Shown: in pieces, positions 44,376 to 55,172 of the stretch | How the letters are laid out: each line of letters starts with the position of its first letter | How positions within the stretch are numbered: position 1 is the first letter of the stretch | NCBI GenBank assembly: GCA_027943335.1 | Contig: BSBK01007740.1 | Span: 161,001-225,000, forward strand | DNA length: 64,000 nucleotides | Reading direction: 5' to 3' | DNA from: Chamaecyparis obtusa | Lineage: Eukaryota > Streptophyta > Pinopsida > Cupressales > Cupressaceae | The notes under the pieces: generated by a model | Databases searched by the model: none | What the model was told of the DNA's origin: nothing | Seen by the model: the letters and a program-made list of their open reading frames with translations, nothing else | Position numbers and translations under genes: made by a program

Positions 44376-47300
44376 TGTGAGGCCTCACCCTGACCCGTCA
44401 TAGCATCTTTCTTTTTCTGCATTTTGATACAGTGATACACTTGTTGATCTATTTTGGATTGAGACTCGAGATACGATATTTTGATGGTGATTATTATATT
44501 ATGTATGTGTGGATGTGAATCTAGAGTACATCATGATTTTTATTATGCATCGTTGATTAAGTGAATTATTCATGATTAGATTTGATTACTGCACATGATG
44601 ATTATGTACTTATGATGTTTGAATATTATTGAATGGAAAATTGTGATTTGAATTGAGCTATACATATTGAGTTATGATACTAAATAGGAAATTGAATATG
44701 TATATTTCATGTAATGTTATCATCTTGAACTATTGATGCTCGATGTGAAGTGTGTAGGTACGAGAACCATGGGAATTACTGGAGAACCAAGGTTAAACAC
44801 ATGTGAACTGAGTAAACCAAGGCTTAGTCCAATGTGGGATTACAAAGTCTCATTGTAATGTGAACTTGTCGTAAAAGTGAATTTTCATGTGCATTATTAG
44901 TTAGCTTCATGTTTTCTTTCTTGGCATTTGTATGTAATGTGCAATTGTTAGTGTCACTTGACACTTGTAATGTACTCATTTAAACTTATTTTATTCCAGC
45001 CACTTCTAGAGGCCAATAAGAAGTTCTAGGGGTCATTTTTGGCATAATTTATGTATCTTGATGTTAGGGGTATGGGTTAGGAAGGTTTTGAGCATATCCT
45101 AAACCCCCTAGAGACTTTGGCAACCCTTTTTTGGACCCATTTACCCTTACCTACGAGATTGGATGGATCTTGACCCTTACCCAAATTTACCTTTCCTTCC
45201 AATCAAGCATTAATCATGGGGGGACAAGGGAAATCAAGGAGACCTTAGAGTCAAATCTGCAATTATGATTGGTGGGTGGGTAGGATTTGGAGCCCTTTTT
45301 TAGAGGCCTTGGATAGAATTAGAGGGTGTTCACCCACTCTCTAATTTTAGAGACTTTAGGGTTTTGGAGGAGGAAGAAAAGTGGATAAGCTCTTCTCAAA
45401 TTTCCATTTCCATCACACTTGTGGAGGTTGGTTTCTCTTCTCATGGAAGTCTTTCTACTTGTGCATTAGATTATCTTGTATCTTTCCCTCTCATGTATAT
45501 GAATCTTGATCCTTGTTGTGGCAATTTGTTGTAAGGGAGGGATTTTGGGTTTGATTTCATGGTTTGATCTTGTTCTTTTTGCTTGATTGAGGGAGTTCTT
45601 GTTTATGGGTGTGAGGCATTACTCACCCTTTGGGAAGGGAAGAAGTGGCCTATGGGTGGAGGGGTTAGTTGGGCTCTCCATGAGGTGAGAGTCTCTTCTC
45701 TTGGAGAAGAGGGATAAGTCCATGGTGTATGGGCACCATGGAAGCCATTGCATTCTTGTATTTTGAAGAAAATGTCAAGCAAAGTATGTGTATGAAGAGG
45801 CATTTGGATATGCATGGATATGTAGCCTTGAAGAGGCATTTGGATATGTAGCCTTGAAGAGGCATTTGAATACTCATGGTGAGAAAATTTGTATGTAATG
45901 GCATTCTCCCCTTGGAAAAGCCCACCTCCACCCTCTCAATGAGCTTGTAAGACTCATTTGTGTAACCTTGGAAGGGAGTAATTTGTTGTATGTGCATTGT
46001 GTAAATTGTTTGTGAGCATCTTGTTGATCTTGTTGCATACCCATTTAGCCTTGGTTCTCCAAGCTTGGGGGTGGTCTCATAAGAGGCCTTGGTTGGGTGG
46101 TGAGCACCCATGGTTCTCTCCTTTGTTGCAGGTTTTGAGGTCAACACCCAAGTGGAAAAGCTTGAAGAAGTTTCTCTTGTTGAGCTTGTATCAACTCTCC
46201 TAAGTTGTTGTATTATTGACCTTGAAGGAGATCTTTCTCTCTTGTATATTGTAAAGAATTTCCATTATTGAGTTCATTATAAAATAGTAGATGTATATGA
46301 AAGGGTATATGTAATATGATGAAGTGAAGTAGCTCTTTTATGTTGATCTCTCATTGAGTATTCCATCAAAGTGTAATATATAATTGTAATGTAAATGCTT
46401 CTTCACCATAGAGATTATGTAATGAAATTGATAGGATGTCTATAATGAAAATGCAATGTATTTCTATCTTCTCTAATTGATTTTTTCTTCTTAAGATAGT
46501 GGAGTTATTTTCTTTTAAAAAAAAAAAGTTATTCAAAGTTGGCAAGAAAGGTCATGAAAATCATTCAATAGTATGTAAAATTTCATTAATATGGATAGCC
46601 ATGAAACTCTTAATATTTGGATTCATAGTTGTAAGCTCATTGCAATCTATCTAATTTTAGACCAAACTCATACTTAAGAAGACTATACTTGGATGAAGAA
46701 ACTTGATCATTCCTTATTCTCTTTCAAAAGAATTATCCATGGAATAACTGATAAGATGAAATGTCAATAAGAGACATATATACATTCTAGACTTACTCAT
46801 TACCTTCTTGAGCAACTCTTAAATTGAACCACTAAGTGCTTTCTAAACACCTCACCTATGACTAGTAAATAAAATAAAGAAATCAAGCTGATGAAGTATT
46901 AGCCATATTGTAAAAAATGACATTCCAAAATTTTGTTTGAGCATTTAGCTCTCTGGATTTTGTATGGAGAAGGAAAATATTCCCTTACCATAGAGAATAT
47001 TCTCCTTCTCCTCTTAACATCAACATCTAATGGAATTTATTAGACTAATCTACACTTTAACCCATGCTTAAGTCAATACTATGTTATTGAATGAGTCTAA
47101 ATAAACTTTACTATAAAAAAATTGCTATAAAGTTCTCCCCACTTGCTAGTGGACCCCACCAAATCCCTCTTCCTAGGTGCAGGTGATGGGCATGGGAAAG
47201 CATTATGTTTAATGCTCAGTCAAACACCTCCCTACGTGGGTAAACAGGGGCCTTGAGAAGTGACCCTTAACAACAAAGGAGATTTAATGCATTGTTCTTT

Positions 47301-48654
47301 TACTTTAGTACCTTGTTTCTCTTGGGCTGACATGGCTTTAATAAACTCTCTAATCCTTCAAGTACCTCCTTGCAAACGCACCCAACTCTGACTTAAAGAT
47401 CTGACACCTTCTCTTTTGTCATAAAAAGAGTCCTTCCTCCTTGCTAGGCGCACCACCCACTTGGTCATCTTCTTGGGGAATGCAGCACACTTGTCTTGTT
47501 TGTTGCATTGACTTTAAACATTTCCTTAACTTCTCTAGCCTTGGTTTGTGCGAAAATCCCATCCATGAGATTGGTGGGGCCCTCAAACCTTGTCTTCCCT
47601 TTTGTCCTCTTAAAAGTTTTCTCCCCTTGGCTTTATGATTGGCTAGTGGGTGATGTAGGTTAGCATAGGGGGTAGACTAGCCTTTTTAGAATTTGAATTT
47701 TTCCCCCTTGCTAATTTTAATTATTTGTTATTCCTTTCCTTGTAATTATTAGTAAATGGGGTAATTAAGTTATAGGTTAGATGAGTTGTGTATAGAGTGG
47801 ATTATGCACTAACTTTCCTTATTAAGGATAAATTATTCTAGGGATAGTTTATAATGTTAGGATATGGTTAGGAGATGATACCTTTATTTAACTTTTAATG
47901 TGTTAAAATATTAAGTAATGTTTAAGTTTAATTAATTTGGTGACCTGTCTATATTAGACCAGCTATGTTAAACCTCAGAGACTTATTGACACTTAAGATG
48001 ATTGTCTAATTACTTACTAAATGTTTTAGTAGGTCATGGGTTCAATAAATAAATCAATTAGTTAATTAGGGGATGAGTACAAGATGTTTAGGAAATAATT
48101 ACTTGTTGTTATGTTAGATTCTTTTAGGGGAGAGAACATAGTATTAGGAAGTGATAGGTATGGTGAATCTTTAGGCGAGGGTTTATTGGAGCAGGACATT
48201 AGTTATTTAGATGCCAATTATAATCCTTTAGCCATTAAATTCTAATTTTGGTAATTAATGAATTAGGCTTTTAGTTAGTAGTATTATGTTCCCACCTAAC
48301 TAAGAATGAATTGAATGATTAATCTAGTATTTTTGTCGGGTTTATATTCATACACATCTAGCAGTGGAACTTCTTAACAAGATAATAGTCAATTCAATTA
48401 AAGTTCATCCTGATAATAGGACCTTCAACATTTTCTTGATGAGGGCTTAGTTGAGATAGATTCCCCTTGACAGATCCACTTTTTGTTACTGTCATTGCAA
48501 GCATATCCCTAACCGTTTTCAGCATAGGCATATCCGTGTTGATCTTTGGCTAAGTAGATCAAAGTACGTGACAATGACATATGTTATTACATTTCACCCT
48601 TTTAAAAAAAAAAAAAATTGTTACGTTTTTGGTTGTTTGTTTTTGGGCATGACA
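44376..48654. mobile_element. 4279-bp TG...CA insertion, probable large solo LTR
   Basis: It is flanked by ACATT on both sides (44371-44375, 48655-48659), with an empty site at 58499-58503 in the sister LTR. It starts TGTGAGGCCTCACCC, which contains the 12-bp palindrome GTGAGGCCTCAC, and ends GGGCATGACA. I found no terminal repeat within it, no primer site and no transposon protein, so a solo LTR of an unrelated family with large LTRs is the simplest reading; a non-autonomous LTR derivative whose LTRs I cannot see is the alternative. The short frames in it look random. Confidence 0.65.
45794..45871 (+). repeat. Short tandem repeat, GAAGAGGCATTTGGATATG units
   Basis: Three consecutive units begin GAAGAGGCATTTG. 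The first is 36 bases, the second 26 (lacking the GCATGGATAT insert) and the third partial. It lies within the 4.28-kb insertion. The function is unknown. Confidence 0.8.
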
Positions 48655-48952
48655 ACATTATAGCTTAGATTCATACAATTTCTCATTCTTATTGCATAGA
48701 AAATACAAAAATATAGAATAATCTACATTCATACAATCTTTCATTCTTTGCATTCAAATCTTTCATTTAGGTGTTGCATTGTCACTGATCTCAATTTCAA
48801 TCTGAGAACATCATACTTGCACCTACTAGAAGGCAGTAAATCGTCTAGTTAGCATAGTTTCAATTACTTGGAGATTTCGGTTTTTGCTAACCTCTAATGT
48901 TTTACTGAAATGTTGTGTCTACAACTAGGTACAAAATTCACACATACATTGC

Positions 48953-48969
48953 TGGCACCCACCATGGGG
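48953..48969 (+). promoter_or_regulatory. Element B primer-binding site (tRNA-Lys type)
   Basis: TGGCACCCACCATGGGG differs from the tRNA-Lys(CUU) complement TGGCGCCCACCGTGGGG at two positions, both G-to-A in CpG contexts. It lies four bases after the LTR end. Confidence 0.88.
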
Positions 48970-51462
48970 CCCTGAAATGGGTTTCCATTCTATTCTATGA
49001 AATTTCTATCATTTTTTTTGAACCCACGACCACAAGGTTAATTTTTGTGAGTTTTGTGATAAATTTTTGGGCTATTTTTCCAGAAATCCAACTGATGTTT
49101 TTATTAGTAGATGCACATATGACATGATACAGATCTGAAATTTATATTTCTGAAAAGGTATTTGATTTATATTTTATTTTACATTGGTTTGGATTAATTT
49201 AGGTTTGATTTGCAAAAGTTATGATCATTTTAGTGAAGACTGGTCTAAACCTGATTTTATGAAATCCAATTGATATTTTTATTGGTACATGCACATTTGA
49301 CATGATACAGATCCAAAATTTATATTTATGGAAATTTATTTGAGTTAGCTTTCATTTTCTATTGGTTTGGATTAATTTCATTTTGATTTACAAAAGTTAT
49401 GATCATTTTAGTGAAGAGTGGTCTAAACCTGATTTTATGAAATCTGACTAATGTTTTTATTGGTACATGCACATATGACATGATATAGATCCAAAATTTA
49501 TATTTCTAGAAAGGTATTTGAGTTAGCTTTCATTTTCCATTGGTTTGGATTAATTTCATTTTGATTTGCAAAATTTATTATTGATTTAGTACAGACTGGT
49601 CAGAATCTGATTTTTTATAAAAATAGGTTTTTCGATTATTAAATGACATATTATCTTTGACTAACCTGATTTTCTACCACATGGGGTTGACAAGTTGTGT
49701 TTCTTTTTTTATAGATTTTTATAGCAGTGGGTTTCATGTACAAGAATAGGTAATTTTTTCATAACAGTGGTTTGCAGGTGCAGGTGCAGGTACGTCCTAT
49801 GGGTACAAAAGATAGAAGATAATTGCTCAAAAATTACTAAAATAGGTAAAATCTACTAAGCGCATTGTGAGGAACTTGGGTATTCTAATACATCTGATAA
49901 AACTTCATTTTGGGACATAAAACAAACTCTCTTGTGTCAACCTTGAGTGCCTTTACAACTTTCATAATTCACACTTCATTTTTGGGCTCTAAAATGAACA
50001 TAGATTTGCTTTTTGCATATCTGTTACACATAGTATTTAGGCCCTATGAACACTATTTGTGGATGATCTTGAGAGAGTGGGATTCTTTTTCTTGTTCATA
50101 CATGTGAAGCTATTCTTGATAAAAATCCCCTTGTAGGTAGGGAGGTTACTGAGATTGTCTTGTGTTCTACTAGATTTGTGCATCTTCAACTTTTGATTGA
50201 TACATTCTCTCTTCGGAGAGGTTGATAGATCATAAGCGGTTGACATCATAAATCTTTGCAAGATAATTTTGGTCTTAGTGTGTCAAATTAATTTTTCTTC
50301 TTTGTCTTGGTGAAGTGAAGAGGTTAGGGGATTATGCTCTACTTCCTTTTTGGATAGTACCAGAAACCCAGATCCTTGAATTTGATCTAGTCCCCCTGTG
50401 GTATCTTTTATGAGTCACCTTTAGAGAGGGTTAACCATAGTGGACATTCTCTTAATTGGGTCAACCACGTGGATGGAACCTAAAGTAGTAATATCTATTT
50501 TTTCCATGGTAGCAACAACCACTATATAAATGTCCTTGTGGAGGAAATCTTCACAGGTGTAGTCTCTTGTTGGGCTGTCAGATCTCCCTAGCAGCTCCTG
50601 ATTAATTAAATTCTCAGACTATGTCAAAACCCCAATGCACTTGGATTGGAGTTTTCCCTCTTGAGATTACAAAAGTTGCAGAGTCAGACCATTACTACAA
50701 ACCCTAGTGAGGCCAAATTTTTCATTTTCTAGGAATATTTGCATTATGGAAAAACTTTTTGAAACATACACAACTAGTATTTATAGGGATTAGCACAATA
50801 AGTCACTATTGCTTGTTCATGCACAAGATTGCTTTTGCCTTTGTTCATTGTTTTCAGATGATTGCTTGCTTCCCTTGCTTGCTATTTTGTGTGCTTGATA
50901 TCTTCTTAGTTACTTGAAATGAACTTTTACACAAATCTTCAAAAAACTAGACATAAAAATTTGCAAACAAACTGATACTGAAAAATTGAAAAATTGTAAA
51001 TCTGAAGCAAAAATCCTTTTTGGTGTCAAAATTCATCCTAAAATTTCAAAACTCATATCAAAGCCAAAGTCAAAGTTGTCAGAGATTGGTCAAATTTGTC
51101 AGAAATCCAATTTTTATAGCCTATTCTCAAATTCTGTCAAAATAACAAACTGATTCTTGTCATTTCTAGTCATCCTTGGTCAGTCTGGGTCAAATCTCAA
51201 GTGCTATGACATGTTGCTCAACATCCAAATGAACTTAAATGGTATCAAGTTGCACAAAATAACTCTTGGTCTTCTTTCTTCTACATCTCTCATGTCTTCC
51301 TAGTCTCCCATTTCCATCCTTTCTCCTATTCCTTCACGCTTCTTCCTCTTCTTCCTAAAACTCTTCATGTCTTCTTGATTCTTTTCCTCTTATTATCTAC
51401 TCTACTTTCTTCTATTCATCTCTTCTGTCACTTCCATGCTTGATTCCTCCTCTTCTAGAACC
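48970..51462 (+). other. Element B leader
   Basis: About 2.5 kb without a credible gene. It starts with a segment shared with element A (GGAAACCC-type words in A's orientation, next to the primer site), then a three-copy 178-bp tandem array, then a stretch (50300-50900) that aligns with the element A leader. Pyrimidine-rich sequence (51280-51450) precedes the first ATG of the long frame. Confidence 0.65.
49083..49616 (+). repeat. 178-bp tandem repeat, three copies
   Basis: Units start at 49083, 49261 and 49439, each spaced exactly 178 bases. Each begins GAAATC(C/T)(A/G)A(C/T)T, goes through ATTGGTACATGCACAT, TGACATGATA and TTGGTTTGGATTAATTT, and ends near CCTGATTTTATG. Units 2 and 3 are more alike than unit 1. 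They lie in the leader of element B only; element A has no such array. Confidence 0.88.
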
Positions 51463-53388
51463 ATGAATTTCAACTATCTTGTGATGGAAACTCTCTTGAA
51501 AAGGGATGATCTCAAACTCATTGCTCAATTTGAAGAGTATTATTTCTCCAAAAATCCCATGAGTGATAAGTTTATGACATAAATAAAATAAAAATTGATT
51601 AAATCAGATGCCTTCTTTAGGATCATACACATGATCCTATCATGACCTCCTTCTTCTAAATGTCTTTCATCTTCTAAGTCTTTTCATTCTTCCTTATCTT
51701 CCAAGTCTTCTTCCTCCACTGGGTCTTCACCTTCCTCTTCTTCACGATCTCATTCTTCTTCTACTTCTCCCAAGAGTCTTACTCCTCATCTCAAGACGTA
51801 CCATGTTGAGCAACATGATAACCCTTATGATACCTCTTCCACGGAGAGTGACACACCCATCTTTGAAGACTATGATGACTATGATGATGAACAATATAAT
51901 GATACCTATGACACCTTTGTTCCTAAGAGTCCTCCTCATCGTGTGCTCGTGCTTACTGGAAATGGGACATCACATTGGAGAGATCGTGATGGTGATCCAT
52001 ATGATTTTGATTTTGAAAGAAACTTTGATGATTTTTGTGCACAATACCTAGATGATCCATCTATTTCACTTGAAGAAGAGAAAGTTTTTTGCACTGATTA
52101 TAAATGCCAATACTATAAGGATCTCTCCTCTAAGAACTCTCATTCTGAAAATAAAGATTACACTCTCAAGAAAGATCATGTTAATGCTGAACCTTTGTCT
52201 TGTGATGGTTCCCTTCCATCCTCTACTTCCTCCAATACCCATACATTTCCTAAAGCTTCCAAGCCTATCAAATCTTTCACAAGTCCTTCATCCACCAAAG
52301 GTCCTAATACTTTTCATGTGGTTTCCTATAGTTATCTTCAAGGGATACCTCTTAAAGAAACTCAAGCTAACCTTCACTTGGCTGCAAATACTTTCAATAA
52401 TGCTAAACCTAAAGAGCCTAAGCCTTTATACACTGTAATGCATACTCCAGCTAGTCCTTCACCATCTCTTCCAAAGTCTTCCATACAATCCCAACATACT
52501 TCCTTGTCCTTAGAAGTGGATCCATGTCAAGAGGTCTCTAAAAATGATAAAGAAAAGAACATAAAAAAAGATCAAGATCAAGAACCCTCCATGTCATCCA
52601 CTCCTTTTCATGATGTCTCTTATCTATTTCATAGTTCTTTTGATCCTGCACGCCCTTTCTCATGCATTCCACCATGTCTTAAGTCTTCTCCTAAGCAAGA
52701 TCAAACTACCACTTACACCATTGAGCTTATTGACAATCAAAATAACCTTACCACACTTCCAATTTCCAAAGATGATACTTCCATTAAGGTTGGTAAAAAT
52801 GGTGTTGTTACTTCCAATGTTAAGCCTATTGAAAATCAAGAGAAAAATTATGCGCTTATGCTATCTAAAGATCCTTGTCAAGATCAAATTCTTCCATCTT
52901 CTTATTCTACCACTCCATGTTCGTTTCCACTTTCTACTCTTCCTAAGTATTTGCAAGTTTTGGACAATCCTATCAAAGAAGGTGCTCATATTCAAGATGT
53001 CCATGATTCTATTGAAAATCCTAATGCTCACTCTAAAGATGCTGATGTCCTTGGTTGTCATATAAATGTTGATGAACTTGTTGATTATCCTTTTGCGTCT
53101 TCCACTTCCATCCTTGGACCTCTTCCACCACTACAAAGGGCTTCACGTCTACCTTCCATCTTGGGTCCTTATGTCCCTTCACTTTTCCCTCCTAACTCTC
53201 CTTATTTTTCATCCATCTTGGGTCCTTACATCCCTCCATCTCCCATCTTTCCTCAAGATCAACATAGATGCACACCTTTGAATCCTTTTTATCCACCCAC
53301 CCATCTAAACCAGTCATATCCTCCTTCTTCCACAAGTCCCAAGTCTTTTATAAGTAGCTTGAATGTTCAATATAAGAAAAAGAAGTAA
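51463..53388 (+). CDS. Long Ser/Pro-rich reading frame of element B, unknown function
   Basis: The frame is open from about 51642 to the TAA at 53386-53388 (some 580 codons). The same frame holds an ATG at 51463 (MNFNYLVMETLLKRDDLKLI), but TAA, TAA and TGA stops at about 51580-51640 separate it. The start is therefore uncertain: it may be a decayed upstream part or a GTG/other codon near 51943. Visible parts are a Ser-rich N-terminal segment, an acidic Tyr/Asp segment (EDYDDYDDEQYND), WRDRDGDPYDFDFERNFDDF, a long Ser/Pro/Lys-rich middle and a C-terminal block with three SILGP repeats. I recognise no domain, no zinc knuckle and no membrane segment. It occupies the place of gag-pol. It is not a known capsid or polymerase by eye. 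Confidence 0.5.
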
Positions 53389-53690
53389 TACAAGAATCCA
53401 TAAAAAAGATAAGATCACCATGTCTCCTCTAATTGACATGGAGGCATAAAGTCAAAAGAGATATCTAAGAAAAAAACTACAAGTATGGGTTCCAAAATCC
53501 ATCATTAAAGATATTCTCTCTAGATCATCAAAAAGAAATGAAAAGCCTATGGTTATATGGATTCCAAAGTCTCTCTTGAAAGATTCTAATGTTGAGAAAC
53601 AAGTGAAGTTGACATTCAAGCTTCCAAAGACTTCCACTTCATCTTCTTCCAAAAATATTCTTCCATTCTATGTGCCTAAACCATAACCTC
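53389..53690 (+). pseudogene. Frameshifted continuation of the element B reading frame
   Basis: Just after the long frame, the +2 frame from about 53430 reads SQKRYLRKKLQVWVPKSIIK, then KPMVIWIPKSLLKD and KQVKLTFKLPK...FYVPKP before a TAA near 53685. The two similar blocks WVPKSIIKD and WIPKSLLKD look like a short internal repeat. The codon use and Lys/Ser content resemble the main frame, so it is probably its displaced tail. No known domain. Confidence 0.45.
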
Positions 53691-54776
53691 TGCTATCCAT
53701 TCACCATATTCTTTCACGTATTCCTTCATTCACATTTCTTCCATCCTCTCGCCACCCTTCAAGGTGTGTTTTGATGTTGATCTTACCTTCCTTTCCATCT
53801 ACCCTTTCGCAATCCTTCCATTCATTATCCTTCTACCTTCTATCATTTTTCCTCACTTTCCTATTCCTCCTATCTTCCAACCTCACTCGCTTTACATAAA
53901 ACCTTATCCTCCATTTCTCTCTTCCATATTCCTTTCCCTATCAGCATTTTTGAGCATATCATTTTGAATCCTTGGAATATAATGGTTTATCCTTTCAAGG
54001 AGCATTATCTAAAAAGCTTTCCTTCTTCCAAAAAAATAAAATATAAAAAATAAAAAGAAATTAAAAAAAATTTAAAAATGTGCCTTGGTGAAAACCTGGA
54101 AATAGGCGCCTTGGTAGAAAAAGTAAAGAGAAATAAATTCATCCTATGGTGAAAACCACTCCCTTGTGGCACCTTGGATAAGTACTATGATGAAAACTTG
54201 GCAATCAGGCATCATGCGTAGTTCTTCTACATATTTCATCCATTCCATCTTCTCTCTTTTATCTTGACAATGTTGATCTATACACGAATATTTAGCTATC
54301 TTGTGAGCTATCTTATGACAATCTTGCTTTCATTCCCTTCCTATTTAGCCTTCATATTTATTTTCCTCCATTCATTCTAGCCTTTTTCTATCCTTTTCCC
54401 CTTTGGTCTTGATCTAATAAAAACAAAAGAGTAGAACACGATGCTTTGAAACCTCTTGACATGTCTACTCCTTTGGACTACATCCTTTCCTTCTTTAGAA
54501 TTATGCTTTTGTGACTTATCCTATGCTGGCCTTTCATTGCTTGTCCAAATGTGATTTACATGAAAAAATTTCCCTAGCTTGGGTACCCTTGAGGAGTTTT
54601 CCCTTGAGGATTTCTTCCCTTCATTCTCCTTCATTCTCTTGTCTTCCATATCTTCCACTATCTTGCTAATCCCTCTTGTTCTCCACCTTGCTAGACTTTG
54701 GGACTACATGATGTGATCTTGCTTGGGAGTTTGATGCCCATTCTGTCTGGGGGCATCCTTTGTACATACTGATTAG
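53691..54776 (+). other. Element B region with first set of GGTGAAAACC modules
   Basis: No gene is supported. Pyrimidine-rich sequence continues to about 53990; an A-rich tract (54025-54080) follows, with modules GCCTTGGTGAAAACCTGG, GGCGCCTTGG, ATGGTGAAAACCACTC and ATGATGAAAACTTGGC at 54082-54215. The end (about 54755) has CTGGGGGCAT, also found at 55912 in the 3' noncoding region. It resembles a complete 3' noncoding region of a Tat relative placed upstream of the integrase tail. Confidence 0.55.
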
Positions 54777-55172
54777 TACTGCCTGTTGAGGTTGAAATCC
54801 CATGACTAAGAATTAGAATGCATGGTCTAGTAACTGATGATGACTACAGAGTGTCTAGGTTGCAAGAACTTGAACTACTAGATGAGTGCAGATAAGCAAC
54901 GTATGATCATCTCAGAGTATATCAGAAGAGAATGTCTAGAGACTACAACAAGAAAGCCAGACATAGAGAATTTTAGGTTGGCAATCTAGTCTTGAGAGGG
55001 AATCCTAAAAATCAATCACATAGAGAACGCAAGGGGAAGTTTGAGCCCAACTAGCTAGGTCCCTTTGTTATTACTACTACTTTTGGCTCTGGAGCCTATC
55101 AACTCTCAACGACTGAAGGAGAACAGCTTTGAGAACCAATCAACATTCTCCATCTGAAGAAATTCTATGTCT
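54777..55172 (+). pseudogene. Element B integrase C-terminal remnant
   Basis: The homology to element A integrase begins abruptly near 54777 (VEVEIP... region) and includes LRIRMHGLVTDDDYRVSRLQ, ELELLDECR, YDHLRVYQKRMSRDYNKKAR, VGNLVLRGNPKNQ, GKFEP, LGPFVITTTFGSGAYQLS and INILHLKKFYV. The catalytic core and everything upstream in pol are absent. Stops (TAA, TAG, TAG, TGA) at about 54896, 54977, 55052 and 55131 show that it is not translated. Confidence 0.82.

Larger units (their letters stand above)
43387..48948 (+). repeat. Element B 5' LTR, interrupted
   Basis: About 1278 bp after removing the insertion 44376-48654 and one TSD copy. Matches 57514-58784 with about 4% differences in the first 150 bases, mostly transitions. 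A TATA box (TTTCTATAAAATC, TATAAAAT from 44160) lies about 770 bases in. Confidence 0.88.

Noticed and set aside
45603..46203. Reading frames of 68-160 codons within the 4.28-kb insertion
   Set aside because: They overlap on both strands, contain the local tandem repeat and show no domain; probably chance frames.
49083..49616. CRISPR-like array
   Set aside because: The 178-bp units are contiguous tandem copies without unique spacers, in a plant retrotransposon.
52052..53281. Leu/Ile-rich frames overlapping the long element B frame (52052-52438, 52610-53065, 53066-53281)
   Set aside because: They are +1/+2 shadows of the Ser/Pro-rich frame; TCT/CCT/CTT-rich DNA naturally yields Leu-rich alternates.
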